The position numbers were made by a program, and so were the translations under genes. A DNA stretch of 64,000 bases from Echinarachnius parma (lineage: Eukaryota > Echinodermata > Echinoidea > Clypeasteroida > Echinarachniidae): contig JBAMJV010002966.1 of the NCBI GenBank assembly GCA_037951105.1, forward strand, positions 1 to 64,000, read 5' to 3'. Of this stretch, positions 45,614 through 56,378 are shown in pieces. The stretch's first letter is position 1. Each line of letters opens with the position of its first letter. The notes beneath the pieces are model-generated. The model did not search any database. It saw only the letters and a list, made by a program, of their open reading frames with translations, and was not told where the DNA came from.

Positions 45614-46262
45614 TTACAAAACAATAATATAAGCATAAACACACATTCATTCGGATTTTAATCTGAATATTATTTCATGAAAACGGAACACATGTTTTAT
45701 ACAAACACACAGTTACAAATACACAAGCTACGAAATAAACATAAACCTATACTCAAAGAAGAACACGAACTGTTTTATCATTAATGAACATGAGTACTAT
45801 TAAAATAAAGACACCCTATTAAAGTATACAAACACACACTTTCACAGTAAACATAATTTTTAGCTGTGTGCATGATTATGCATATCGTACATACTCACGC
45901 AGGCAAATAGAAGTTACTTTTTTGAAATATGAAAAGGGGGGATTAAACATGATTGATTTTCAACTATTTATTCGTACACAGAGAATAATGTGGGTTAAAG
46001 GTACTTCAGATTCGTCAAATTAGATGCGCGGCGCCATCTTAAGTACACGTTGCGCACGGTGCGTGATGCACGTTAGCTCAGTGTCATGCGGTGCGCGCAA
46101 ACTGGCCCAGTTCAAAATGGCGACCCGCTGTGTAGCATCCCCACGCTTGATGCCCTTTAAGAGACTCATTTTGGGGGAATCAATGATGGGATGGAAAAGA
46201 GTTTTTAAATTTTGGACTCCGGAAGTAGAAGGTATGTTGGTGCTTTTTTGTAATGTTTCATT
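45613..46262. other. Intron stretch without recognised feature
   Basis: AT-rich, then a CpG-rich patch at 46025-46180 containing ACATTGAGCTAA-like and ATGGCGACC words. The open frame from 46024 has no recognisable domain and runs into the poly-C repeat. Confidence 0.4.
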
Positions 46263-47078
46263 CGATTTATTGAATTTGTCAGGGGCGTCGATCCTGGGGG
46301 AGGGGAGGGGGCGGTCGCCCCCCCCCCCCCCCCCAATGAAAATATTGGGGAGGCGAACATATCGTTTCGCTCCCCCAATAATTCCGAAAATGAGGAAGAA
46401 AAAAATAGAGTGATATAATGCCAAAGAAGGGAAAGACACATTTATCAATAATTAATATTCAAAATAGCAATTTTTTTGGTTTGAAAAGGACTGTTAATCT
46501 CTTTTTTTGCCGCGCGCTTCGCGCGCATACAGTTTCTCATATTGCAAGTTTCATTTCGGTTGCAGGAACTCACCTTTCGAAATGTGTTCGAAATGTGTTG
46601 GGCAGTTTAATTTCTCAAACGCACACTTCAAACGAAGTTTATCAAATCCTCATCTATAGCACACCGTCACAGAAAATGAAATAATATGAAATAATATATC
46701 TTCAGTTAATTCGGTCCATATGCGCTGAACGCAAATCAAATTGGAATATCATGTCCCCCCACATTTGAAAGTGGAGGAGGTTGTCCCCCTCTCTTTGTCC
46801 TTATGTATGTTTGGTTCCATACTTATAAAATTCATATTACGTACAATTTCTGTCTCAGGTGTGCACCAAATCGCACAATTTCACGCACAAAAGTACAAAA
46901 GCTCCTTACTGTGGGAGGGGGACACCCCCTCCCACACCCTCCCCCGCTCGGTTGCTTCGCTTCCTCGCAATGTCTCCCTTCCACTTTGGAGAGGTTGTTG
47001 ACGCCCTTACTTAGTTTCATTGGAGCTCAATGCCCTAGACTATATCGATGGCTCTATAGTATACAGGATCACGATCTA
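46263..47078. repeat. G-rich interspersed repeat, inverted copy of 4205-4970
   Basis: It runs from CAGGGGCGTCGATCCTGGGG through a C run (46319-46335) to TCATTGGAGCTCAATGCCCT and CTATAGTATACAGGATCACG, matching the other copy in reverse over its length. It includes GGGGGGAC-CC/CCTCCCACA boxes. It lies in the large LRR-gene intron. Confidence 0.75.
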
Positions 47079-47379
47079 GTTTTTGATAATTTACAATCCT
47101 CGAGTGGATCATCATTCTCAACAACAACAAGAGACCAGACATACCAAGCAAATCACAAAGTAAGCATCAAAATAAACTCTCAGACGTTCGTAATTCTGAC
47201 AGTTATGATGATGCGATATGGTATGGAGGCGCACGAGAGATCAGACGGGCAGTTCTGCAAGCTACGCCGATGCTGTCGGGCAGTCGAGGGAGTCCGAGAG
47301 TCACGAGTCCGGGTCAGTAACCTGAACCTCTGAAGCATCATTCAGTTTATTTAACTTAAGTCACCCCTTGCCCCATTAA
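47079..47379. other. Short non-coding stretch
   Basis: No coding match was recognised; a CGAG-rich patch occurs at 47280-47315. Confidence 0.4.
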
Positions 47380-48062
47380 CAGTCAGGCCCATTCTCGCTT
47401 TTTCACTATTCTTGAAAATACCGGAAAAACGCTATTCCTGAACCCCTTCCTATTATGAATCATGACGTCATACCTAGCTATGCGCGTTGTGTGAATGAGG
47501 GAATTCACACTACTATTACAATTGATTTTATGTAATTAATTTTAGCCAATGTTCTGGATAGGTCATCCTAATATTTCATTCGTACCATCAATGATAATTG
47601 ATCTTCATATTTGCATTTTTTCTTAATGATCTATCCAGAACACTTGAAGAAAATAGCGTTGGAAATCGTAACTTTGATTTTAGATTTCAAATTGCTGACG
47701 GTTAGACTTTTACATAGTCTTAAAGGACAGCCGTTTACTTTAAATCGATCGATACAGCGAGCCCGCGAAGGCAGCTAGCTAGCGCAGCGAGCGTTCGGCC
47801 CGTCCAGAGCTGCGGCCATGCCGACCCTACCCCGGTAGCTAGGTAGGGCGAGTCGGCCATATGCATGCCGAACGCATAACTATATGGGTAGTATACCGTA
47901 TAGGCTGTACAAAATTCAATTTTTGTTCGATCACCGATATTATCGCATGTCACTATCGCTAGCTGATCACCACGATGTATGCGCCATCTAGCGACGTCGC
48001 GGAGAGAATAGCGGTATATCGACATTTTCAAAATATTGGAAAAGCGAGAATGGGCTTGACTG
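47380..48062. mobile_element. Foldback element with 5-base target duplication
   Basis: The ends CAGTCAGGCCCATTCTCGC and (inverted) CAGTCAAGCCCATTCTCGC are flanked by ATTAA at 47375-47379 and 48063-48067. The interior has a patch of GCTAGCTAGC and CpG words (47740-47860). No protein was seen. Superfamily unknown. Confidence 0.7.
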
Positions 48063-48479
48063 ATTAAGAAGACATAATATATTGTTGGAATCACTGATTT
48101 CCAGTCAGATTTTTCAGATTTGTATGATATAAAAACAAATCCTATCAACACTTTCACAATAATAACATCGAACCGTTACTAATGTTGGTTAATTATTGAA
48201 AGCGCTTAAGCAAGATAAGTTTTATGACAGATTTTGTAATATCAATATTATTTTGATGAACTATTTAAAATATTTGTATATTTCAGCCATTACCGATGAC
48301 CCTATGGCAGAGGATTCACGACGCATTCCACCTGAGAGTCAGTCTCACCATCCCAGGTTCAGTAGCATGGATCCTCTTTCCATGAACGGTCTTACCAGGT
48401 GGGGGACTTCCATATGATTGCTACCTGACTCGACGATCGACTGCCTTCCACGCTGTGAGATATTTACAGTGATACTACT

Positions 48480-48955
48480 ATGAGCTGCCAGAATTGCAAG
48501 ACTGTCACAATCAATGCTGCTGAAGAACCGCCCCACGCTCAGGACCTTACCTGCTGAAGCCAGACCGGTGCGAGAGGGTCAACAACAAGCAGACAACAAT
48601 GGCAGCAATACGCACCAACACCAAGGCGCGCCAGTTCGACGAGGGTGATGCAGTCTGGGTACACGACTTCGCCGAGGCAGCAACAAATGAGGGTCGGGAA
48701 CTATCACTTTGAGATCTGGGTCCAATCTAGTGTGGAGACGTCATCTTGACCAAATGACATCGGGAACATCACATCATCCGAGCCTAAGACACCACCACCA
48801 GATGCTCCAGTTGAGGGATCTGATGCACCAGTAATACCAATGGAAACAACTGTCACAACCCCTGCAACATCAATTACAGAGTCAGGGGAAGCCACTTAAA
48901 CGGTGATTTGCAGTTCGGAAAGACACCAAGAACCCCAGATAGATTAAACTTGTAG
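48480..48955 (+). pseudogene. Ty3/Gypsy relic (integrase C-terminal part)
   Basis: Words characteristic of the end of a Gypsy polyprotein are readable in order: FDEGDAVWVHDF (integrase C-terminal domain), VWRRHLDQM and TPDRLNL just before a stop. No long terminal repeats, reverse transcriptase or gag were recognised around it. It is a broken, old fragment in the LRR-gene intron. Confidence 0.6.
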
Positions 48956-48984
48956 ATTAAAGGAAGACATAATTCAACAAAAGT

Positions 48985-49175
48985 AGCAGTCGAGCTGAAT
49001 AACCTCCTATGACGACTAATGACCAGGGTAGTCCACCCCTGTTTCAGTAGTATCAATGACTATAGTGAATAATTTGTAGAATACGGTATAGCAAGTCATC
49101 AGGCAAAAAGGGGCAGAATAATCTCCCTGTGATGACTACGGACAAAGGTATTCCACCCCTGTGTTATTACCATTA
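48985..49175. repeat. Pair of related 50-base direct repeats
   Basis: AACCTCCTATGACGACTAATG...CCACCCCTGTTTCAG at 49001 and AATCTCCCTGTGATGACTACG...CCACCCCTGTGTTAT at 49119 are diverged copies about 118 bases apart. Confidence 0.5.
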
Positions 49176-50180
49176 GGGAAGGGTAAAGTAAGTAAGTAAA
49201 TGTAACATAAATAATAAAGAAATAAAATGGTAAATGGTATTGAATGCATTATACATTCATATTAGGACTTACCGGATTGTAATCATTTTTTTGAACTGGA
49301 AAGACAGTTTTGATAGTGGACTCGGGACTGTAGGGATTTCTGTTGAATGATTGTATTAAATGGAATGAAAAGTAATTATACAATATTATACGTGTTTGAT
49401 GGTTCATCTGCACCCGCCACATCGTGTGACGTGCTTAATCTATATCTGTGGAGAAGCTATGGGGGGGGGGGGGGGTGGGGGTCGTCACCTGCCTCCTTCC
49501 CCAATAGTTCGACAAAACGAAAAATAGTGCAATTTAAATAAACTGAGCTTTTTATTCTCAACTAGTTTATTATGGGATTTCATACTTCGCTTATCTTATG
49601 TCTTTTGTGTGCATTAGATTATTGTATTATAATACACTAGATTTTATATCACATTATTATGCCTGTTACAAAAATGTATATTTCAGTAGCATACTGGAGT
49701 AGGCTACACTTGTTTTGATATTTGTTTTACAATATAATAAAAGAAAAGATGTGCCCAGTGGAAAATGTGTTTTGACCCTATACAGTGGTTATCTGACTAA
49801 TGCTAATGATAAATAGAACTATGTGTTCTTTGTTTTTCTACAAGCACTGCATGAATGAAAACAACAAGACAAAATCAGTACACACATTATTTGTAAAGAT
49901 ATATGATTCCATTATTCATCAAACGTTAATTGTTATTTTACTCTGTTGTTTATTGTATGTTTGTTTTGTTGAAGAATATACATTGTTCACAACATGCAAA
50001 TTTTCTCCTGTGTTTTATTTGTATTTATATTGTCCGTATAAAGGTATGTACACTTTGCCCTTGCAGTTAACCGTTCTTGGATCCCCCATATTGCCAATTT
50101 ATTGTCAGTTACCACACTTTGTGGTGTATTCAATGCTGAATAAAATGTACATCAAGCTGAGTAAAAAAAAAGAGGAAAGA
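49176..50180. other. AT-rich intron stretch, poly-G at 49459-49476
   Basis: No recognised domain. The 133-codon frame at 49800-50201 is Leu/Tyr/Cys-rich, has no family match I know and ends inside the next repeat. GGGGGTGGGGGTCGTCACC near 49470 is another edge of the G-rich interspersed repeat. Confidence 0.4.
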
Positions 50181-50930
50181 TTACCCAGTAGTTTCTTTTG
50201 ATAATTGTACCCATTTTGTTTTTGCCCAACGTGGCCCAGGATCCATATGAACCCTCATGCTGGGTAAAAGTTGGGTAAAGGTTGGTAGAACAGGAGGTTG
50301 GGTAAATGTATGGGCAATGTCTAACTGGGCAATGGCATAGGGTAATGAATAATGACCAACCCTTTTGCCCAATTATTGCTTTTCCATTTTCTAGGTGGGT
50401 AATAATTGGGCAATATCCCTGGTCACTTCGTTGGGTAAATGATTTACCCAACTCAATTACCCAGTCTTCTTCCCAGGTGGGTAATAATTGGGCAATATTC
50501 CTGGTTAATTCGTTGGTAAATGATTTACCCAACTCAATTACCCAGTCTTTTTCCTAGGTAAGTAATTATTGGGCAATATTCCCGGTCAATTCATTGGGTA
50601 AATGATTTACCCAACTCAATTACCCAGTCTCTTTCCTAGGTGGGTAATAATTGGGCAATATTCCTGGTCAATTCGTTGGGTAAATGATTTGACCAACTCT
50701 CAATTACCAAGTCTTTATATTTATACCCAATAGTATGGTAATAGTTGGGTAAATTATGTTGGGTAATATGGTTGGGTAATCTTAAGATGGGTAATTAGAT
50801 GGGCATTTAAGTTTGCCCTAAAATGGGTAAATTACGAAAGGGGCAAAGTTAACCCCAAAGTTGGTCGGACTCATAACTATCCTCATGTTGGGTACATTTT
50901 TGGTAAAATATTGCCCAATATTTGTCAAGA
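50181..50930. mobile_element. GGGTAA/TTACCC iteron-rich element
   Basis: TTACCCAG at the left edge and many TTACCCAA/TTGGGTAA words throughout; the right part has GTTGGGTA words up to about 50895. An internal array (50397-50705) has four units of 82-83 bases, each with the palindrome TTGGGTAAATGATTTACCCAA. The exact ends are uncertain. No protein is encoded. Confidence 0.55.
50397..50705. repeat. 82-83-base tandem repeat, four units
   Basis: GGGTAATAATTGGGCAATAT begins units at 50397, 50479, 50560 and 50642. The units differ at only a few positions, and each centres on a 21-base palindrome. Confidence 0.9.
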
Positions 50931-50982
50931 GTGTACAGATGATTGTAATGGCAGAATAAAATCTGTTCATGATTTTGTTTTA

Positions 50983-51770
50983 GATTAGGCTTAGACAGGT
51001 CAGAGATTGATATAGTAAAACAAATATTTGAAAATGTACCATGTATATGGAAACAAAAATAGAAATTATAATGTGATAGAGGATACTGAATTAAATTTGG
51101 AGTTTCGATTGAATGAAAAAGATTATTTATTATGTGGTATAACTTCAAAAAGCATATATGCACATTTATTAAATTTAAGAGTAGAGAAGTCTTTTGCAGT
51201 TCGCAATATAGAACACTTATATAATGTTATTGGAAAGGAAAATGAGAATATTTTTGTACGTCCCCGAAAATCTACGCTTAATAGTACACTGAGGGAGTTT
51301 CAATTTAAATTGCTCTATAACCTTATTTATACAAAAAAACATATGTATACTTTTCATATAGTAAATAGTAATTTATGCTTTTTTTGTCATAAAATGCAGG
51401 AAACGTATGAACACTTGTTTTTTTCTTGTGAAAAGGTAAGAATGATTTGGGTAGATTGTGGTAATGAGTTTGATTTAAAAGAATTTAAAAATATAGATTG
51501 GAAAGGGGTTCATGTGGGAATGAAGGTTAGCAATGCAGGTGAAGACCAATTATTAAATCACATTATACTTTTGATAAAAAGTATGATATTTGTTAGTGTA
51601 GAACGAATGATTATCCTTCAACTATTAGAGATATTAAAGATACATTAATGAAAACTTAAGAGGTAGAAAGAAAGATAGCTGAACAGAGAGGGACGTTGCG
51701 AATTCACTATAGAAAATGGGACACCCTTTCTGGTTAGATTATGAGACAGAGACACCAAGTTCTGGGTGTT
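50983..51770 (+). pseudogene. L1/Tx1-type LINE 3' fragment (zf-RVT-like C-terminus)
   Basis: The frame from about 50983 reads RSEIDIVKQIFENVPCIW. After one stop, a 206-codon frame (51028-51648) includes TLREFQFKLLYNLIYTKKHM, NLCFFCHKMQETYEHLFFSC and EKVRMIW, the C-x2-C-x6-8-E-x2-H-L-F-x2-C zinc motif that closes L1/Tx1 LINE ORF2. A YRKWDTL word follows at about 51705. The reverse transcriptase itself is absent, so it is a 5'-truncated insertion. The very AT-rich codons differ from the 32.8-kb LINE. Confidence 0.8.
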
Positions 51771-51884
51771 TTTTTTTTCTTCTCTACCGCAGCCAGCGAA
51801 AAAAATTCTATTATGCTAGGGAGCAGCGAAAATTGTGCTAAATTAGCAACAAATTATGCCAAACCCTCTTTCGTAGCCGATAGT

Positions 51885-52640
51885 AATTTTTTAGACCGAG
51901 ACCAGGACATTTTGAGGCCGAGACCTGGGGGGTGTTTCACAAAGATCCTAAGTTGATCTTAGCACTAAAGATGGTCTTAAATATTATGGAAAGCCATTAG
52001 TGTCTTGAAACAGTTTTATAAAAGTTATGTTGAAATGCATAAAATGTTGAATCAAATCATATATATTTTCTAATTATCAAAGAGATTTCATGAATTTTAT
52101 GTGAAGATTATGAATCTCTTTGATAATTAGAAAAGATAGATGATTTGAATCAACATTTTATGCATTTCAACATAACTTTTACAAAAATGTTTCAAGACAC
52201 TAATGGCTTTCCATAATATTAAAGACCATCTTATTGCTAAGATCAACTTAGGATCTTTGTGAAACACCCCCCAGGACCCATTGGTTGAGAAAAATCCTGT
52301 AAGCAGGGGGGCGGGGGTGGGGGGGGGGGGGGGGGGGGTAGTCGTAGATAATTTTCGAAGCCGAGAACAGGTCCTGTCCCAAACTTTCGAGGCCTAGACC
52401 AGGACCCATTGGTTGGGAATTCTGTAAGCGGGGGGGGGGGGGGGGGGGGGGGGGTGGGGGGGTTAGTCGTAGAAATTTCTCGAAGCCGAGACTGAGAGTT
52501 TTCGACGTTTTTGGGACCGATACCAAGTCCAGTCACAAATTTTCGAGACCGGGACCAGGATTTTTACACAAATTCCGAGGCCGAGACCAGGATCTTCGAG
52601 AAATTTTCAGGTCGAGATCATTGGTGATGATTGTCGAGAC
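51885..52640. repeat. CCGAGACC degenerate repeat with two poly-G tracts
   Basis: The sentence-like word AGACCAGGACCCATTGGTTG followed by a TCTGTAAGC-G-run occurs at about 52270 and 52396. GAGGCCGAGAC variants continue to 52620. G runs lie at 52318-52340 and 52432-52462. Proline-rich frames on the minus strand are by-products. Confidence 0.7.
51926..52273. mobile_element. 348-base perfect-ended foldback MITE
   Basis: TGGGGGGTGTTTCACAAAG and its exact inverse CTTTGTGAAACACCCCCCA bound arms of about 155 bases that pair nearly throughout (TTGATCTTAGCA, AGCCATTAGTGTCTTGAAAC, TCTAATTATCAAAGAGATT). The paralogous segment at 52393 (AGACCAGGACCCATTGG) shows the site without the insertion. Confidence 0.85.
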
Positions 52641-53008
52641 CTTTTTTTTCTCCAAATCTTCAGAATTATGCAAACAAAAAAAGTCAAATTATGCCCGGCA
52701 TAATACCAGATGCTAAAAGGGTCAAAATTATGCCAGAAAGCATAATTATGCCAGATCTGGCAACAAAGCTACCCGCCTCTCTTCCTTTTCTGTCTTTTAA
52801 AAAAAAAAATTATATTTCCACTTTCTTGCAGGTTTTCTCTCAAACACCATAATCATCATTATTTAGTAATGTTGATAGCAGGTAACTATATATATAAATA
52901 GTTATAATGGTGTATACATTTATTTGTATTCTCCTTTTTTTAAAGAATTGTGTATGAATACATTGATTATAATTTTTATTGGTCTATACTTCTACTTTAA
53001 AATGGGTT
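52641..53008. other. AT-rich intron stretch
   Basis: No feature recognised. It ends with the GGGTT target duplication (53004-53008) of the Gypsy element. Confidence 0.5.
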
Positions 53009-53214
53009 TGTCATGTATTGCATCTTGTGAGGCATAGCATGTTGCCAATATTACAGTACACACAGTGCATGTATAGATACACACTCATACACACACAGAA
53101 TACACACCAGTATAGTAAACTGACTACAGCAGTACTCTAATAAAGATAACTTGGAAACTTACTTGATATGCCTGAACTGACTGTTTATTGATGAGTACGA
53201 GTCAACTCATTACA
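53009..53214 (+). repeat. 5' LTR of the Gypsy relic
   Basis: It begins TGTCATGTATTG and ends CATTACA, about 206 bases. It is followed directly by TGGTGGCAGCC, the place expected for the primer-binding site; the tRNA used was not determined. Confidence 0.9.
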
Positions 53215-54499
53215 TGGTGGCAGCCTCCGAGAGCTACTTAAAGAAGAGGCAGTCTTCGTGTGGACCCAGTCACACCAGCGTGTTTTTGACGATCTACGCG
53301 ACCGCATATGCAAGGACGCAACACTCGCATACTTCGACAGCACAAAAAACACGTTGATCCAAGTTGATGCATCGATGCATGGGTTATGTGCTACCCTGAT
53401 GCAAGACAACAAGCCAATCGCATACGCATCAAAATCGCTCAGTGATACAGAGAAGCGGTATGCAAATATCGAACGGGAGCTTCTCGCCGTGGTCTTCGGA
53501 TGTGAAAGATTCCGCACGTACGTATACGGCAGGCAGTTCACGGTCCACTCAGACCACAAGCCTTTGGAAATGATTCTCCGCAAGTCTCTCACAGCTGCAC
53601 CCCCTCGCCTCCAAAGGATGATAATGCGTTTGCAGCCATACGATATGAGAATCAAGTACTGCCCAGGAAAGGATGTCCAAGTGGCAGACTGCCTGTCACG
53701 CTCGCCTGTCAAGGACAACGACCACATTGAACTCGATCTCATGATACACTTCGTCCAATTCTCCCCTGATCGTCTCAGCCAGCTGCGACAGGAGACCTCG
53801 AATGATCCGGATCTTGCTGCCCTGCGCGACGTGATCGTCCATGGCTGGCCGGAACAGAGACGTGATGTTCCAAAACTGTTACAGTCGTTCTGGCCATTTA
53901 GAGATGAGTTGTCAGTAGAGGATGGCCTGATCTTGAAGGGAGAACGCATCGTTATTCCCGGACGTATGCGATCCTTCATCATGTCCACATTACATGAAGG
54001 GCACACACAGACTCGTCAGAGTCCAGGACCACAAGACAGGACACTGGTTCCCAGCTACCGTTCGTGAGCAGTGTCGGGAACCACGGTCTTACCTCGTTGA
54101 GACGCCAAATGGAGGTGTCTTGCGCAGAAATCGACGTCACCTCGACGATGTCGAACCTAGGCGAATCCACTTTGACAACGAACCACGATCCAAGGACACA
54201 CCCGGTCCGTCTGTGGATGTGCCGAATACATCCAGTGATGTCGAATTCCATCACCCATCACCTCATCCCGATACCCTTCCGGGTACGAAGAGTCCACATA
54301 CTACTCACAGTGGACGCCACGTTAGGAAGCAAGATAAGCTTTCTTATTGATAAAGTTTTGAGAACAGAAAAACAATTAAGAATAGCGGCGAGAACTTTTG
54401 GACTTAAACATTTCGAGAACTTTTGGACTTTAAGATATTTTGATAATTTTGGGACTTTGAATATTTCGGGACGTTATTTCTTTATGATGAAAAGGGGGA

Positions 54500-54697
54500 T
54501 GTCATGTATTGCATCTTGTGAGGCATAGCATGTTGCCAATATTACAGTACACACAGTGCATGTATAGATACACACTCATACACACACAGAATACACACCA
54601 GTATAGTAAACTGACTACAGTAGTAAAGATAACTTGGAAACTTACTTGATATGCCTGAACTGACTGTTTATTGATGAGTACGAGTCAACTCATTACA
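54500..54697 (+). repeat. 3' LTR of the Gypsy relic
   Basis: About 198 bases, nearly identical to the 5' LTR apart from one small length difference. It is preceded by the purine run AAAAGGGGGA, a typical polypurine tract. Confidence 0.9.
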
Positions 54698-54702
54698 GGG
54701 TT

Positions 54703-55737
54703 CTTTGTAAAATAATTGTAACTTGAGAGAAAGGGAAACATTATTTAAGAAAAATAGTTTGCATTTAAATGATATTCTTTCAAATTAAATATAAATATAT
54801 ATATATTTTTGTTTTTTTATGAAACTAAAAGAGATGTTTTTTTGAAAATATATTAAAACAAACTTACAGAAGTTATGAAAATTATATATTATGATCAGGA
54901 TTATATCTTTATGTATCATTTAATTGTAATTGTATTGTATTGTATACATCAATTATGATTTTCCATATGACTATGTTGAAAAATATGATTTGTATTGCAA
55001 ATGATTTACATTGTAAATTTGTTGTTTGAGAGAAAAATTAAATATTATTGCAAAACAAAAAAAGCATGTTATCAAACCATAGAAGTATGACTCCAACTGC
55101 CGTTGTAGAACGAGAAGGTAAACAGTACGCGCGCAGTCACCGTACCCTGTACATTATGAACATGATCCAATGGCTGACTGACGGCCTTGTTATACGCAGT
55201 AATGAAGGGCGGAACTTCGTAATTTTTACGTCAAACGACTGCATTGTGGGGAAATGATAATAATGACAAAACAATAGGAATGGGCGTAAGGCACGCACTT
55301 TACCAAGCGCACTCTTACTGTACGTTCTCTATGGCAAAGATTACTTAAACGTGTACACTTGGGATTTTGAGCGCCATGCATTTGATAACAAGTTTTGCCC
55401 TTGGCTGACACAGTAATCCGTGTATGAAAGACGACTCTTCTGCAAATCCAGAGAAATCATAAACGGTATTTAACACAAAAGTTATCTAAAAGTGTGGTCT
55501 TACTGATGGAGGAAAATGAGGAAATACTAAATTAATTACGCTAGATTGTAGAGGTGGTCAATTTGGAAATACATAGCCGATCATACTTTTAATGACGTTT
55601 TGTGACGAAGCAAAAAGGGTTCTAATCACGTTCAGCCAAGTCCATCATGACGGCTGATTTTACCCACCCTCCTGACTCAAACGCATCGACAGGGCTGTGC
55701 ACACCGTCCTCACACTGGTCATGCTGGTAGTCCTAAT
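54703..55737. other. Intron stretch without recognised gene
   Basis: AT-rich up to about 55070, then mixed composition. Small frames at 55048-55257 have no recognisable domain. Confidence 0.45.
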
Positions 55738-55870
55738 CAGTGGCGTAGCGTGGCCAGACTAATGGGGGGGGGGGGGGCATGCCTTATGTATTTTCTATTT
55801 GTTCAAGAAAAAATAACTAATGTTCGTTATTGATCTTATTTAAAAAATTATTTGGGGGTACGTGCTCCCA
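55738..55870. repeat. G-rich interspersed repeat, edge copy
   Basis: CAGTGGCGTAGCGTGGCC, a G run at 55764-55776, then GCATGCC and, further on, TTTGGGGGTACGTGCTCCC. It is the same start motif as at 3725 and 39965. Confidence 0.6.
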
Positions 55871-56284
55871 CATGCCCTCCGTCGCCAAGTCACTGGTCAT
55901 CACCACAAGTCATACACCTTGATACATTAGAACACACATCCGTTACAATTATTATGCAAACTCCCTCACAGCGTCATGCACACATGTACACGAACATACA
56001 CAATCACTTCAATGCTTTTGTCATTGGATGCGAAATGGTCGTTGCAGCAGACTAAGAAATAATATTTGTATATGCAAGAGGGCGGGGCAGGATGCAAAAT
56101 CATAACGGGAAGTTTTGTTAAAGACCGTATGCTAGGTTGGTGGAAAACGGGGATAATCGTTTTATGGAACCTTTCGTCACTTCTATTTGTTTAAATGTTA
56201 TCGTTGCGGATTGGTTGTTGTTGATTAACATAAATAAACCCAACCAAGTAGTGATATTAAGGATTTGTTAAATGCATATTGCAG
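55871..56284. other. Intron end before LRR exon
   Basis: No feature recognised other than the ATTGCAG acceptor at the right edge. Confidence 0.5.
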
Positions 56285-56378
56285 GTTCAGGAGATGCAGT
56301 ACCACCGAGGATCTGGACGCACTGTGTGATGAGATCAACATGAAGGGAGGACTGACTGTGAGCGTTACACATGGAAAG
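56285..56378 (+). CDS. LRR-gene exon (94 bases)
   Basis: Acceptor ATTGCAG (ending 56284) and donor GTAAGG (56379-56384). Its first base completes the codon left open at 45530, and the frame then reads FRRCSTTEDLDALCDEINM, KGGLTVSVTHGK, ending in phase 0. The C-S-T-x-E-D-L-D-A-L-C motif is a further LRR loop and helix. No in-frame stop. The next exon is not in the window, so the gene continues to the right. Confidence 0.65.

Larger units (their letters stand above)
53009..54697 (+). mobile_element. Ty3/Gypsy LTR retrotransposon relic
   Basis: The element has two LTRs, about 1.3 kb of internal sequence and a 5-base target duplication GGGTT (53004-53008 and 54698-54702). The internal part keeps an RNase H region (starts WTQSHQRVFDDL, includes LIQVDASMHGLCATL, KSLSDTEKRYANIERELLAV and FTVHSDHKPLEMIL) and an integrase C-terminal region (LVRVQDHKTGHWFPATV). 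It is much shorter than a normal Gypsy element (about 5 kb) and broken. Nearly identical LTRs suggest a young insertion. It lies in the large LRR-gene intron, in gene orientation. Confidence 0.9.

Noticed and set aside
49800-50201. 133-codon Leu/Tyr/Cys-rich frame as a membrane protein
   Set aside because: It lies in AT-rich intron DNA, has no recognised family, and its end is formed by the next repeat.
50397-50705. Regular 82-83-base repeats resembling a CRISPR array
   Set aside because: The whole unit repeats, with no variable spacers, and it lies in a eukaryotic transposon.
51028-51648. 206-codon frame as a host zinc-finger gene
   Set aside because: The C-x2-C...H...C pattern with LREFQFKLLYN is the L1/Tx1 LINE ORF2 tail.
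52243-52536. Proline-rich minus-strand frames
   Set aside because: They translate poly-G tracts and the foldback MITE.
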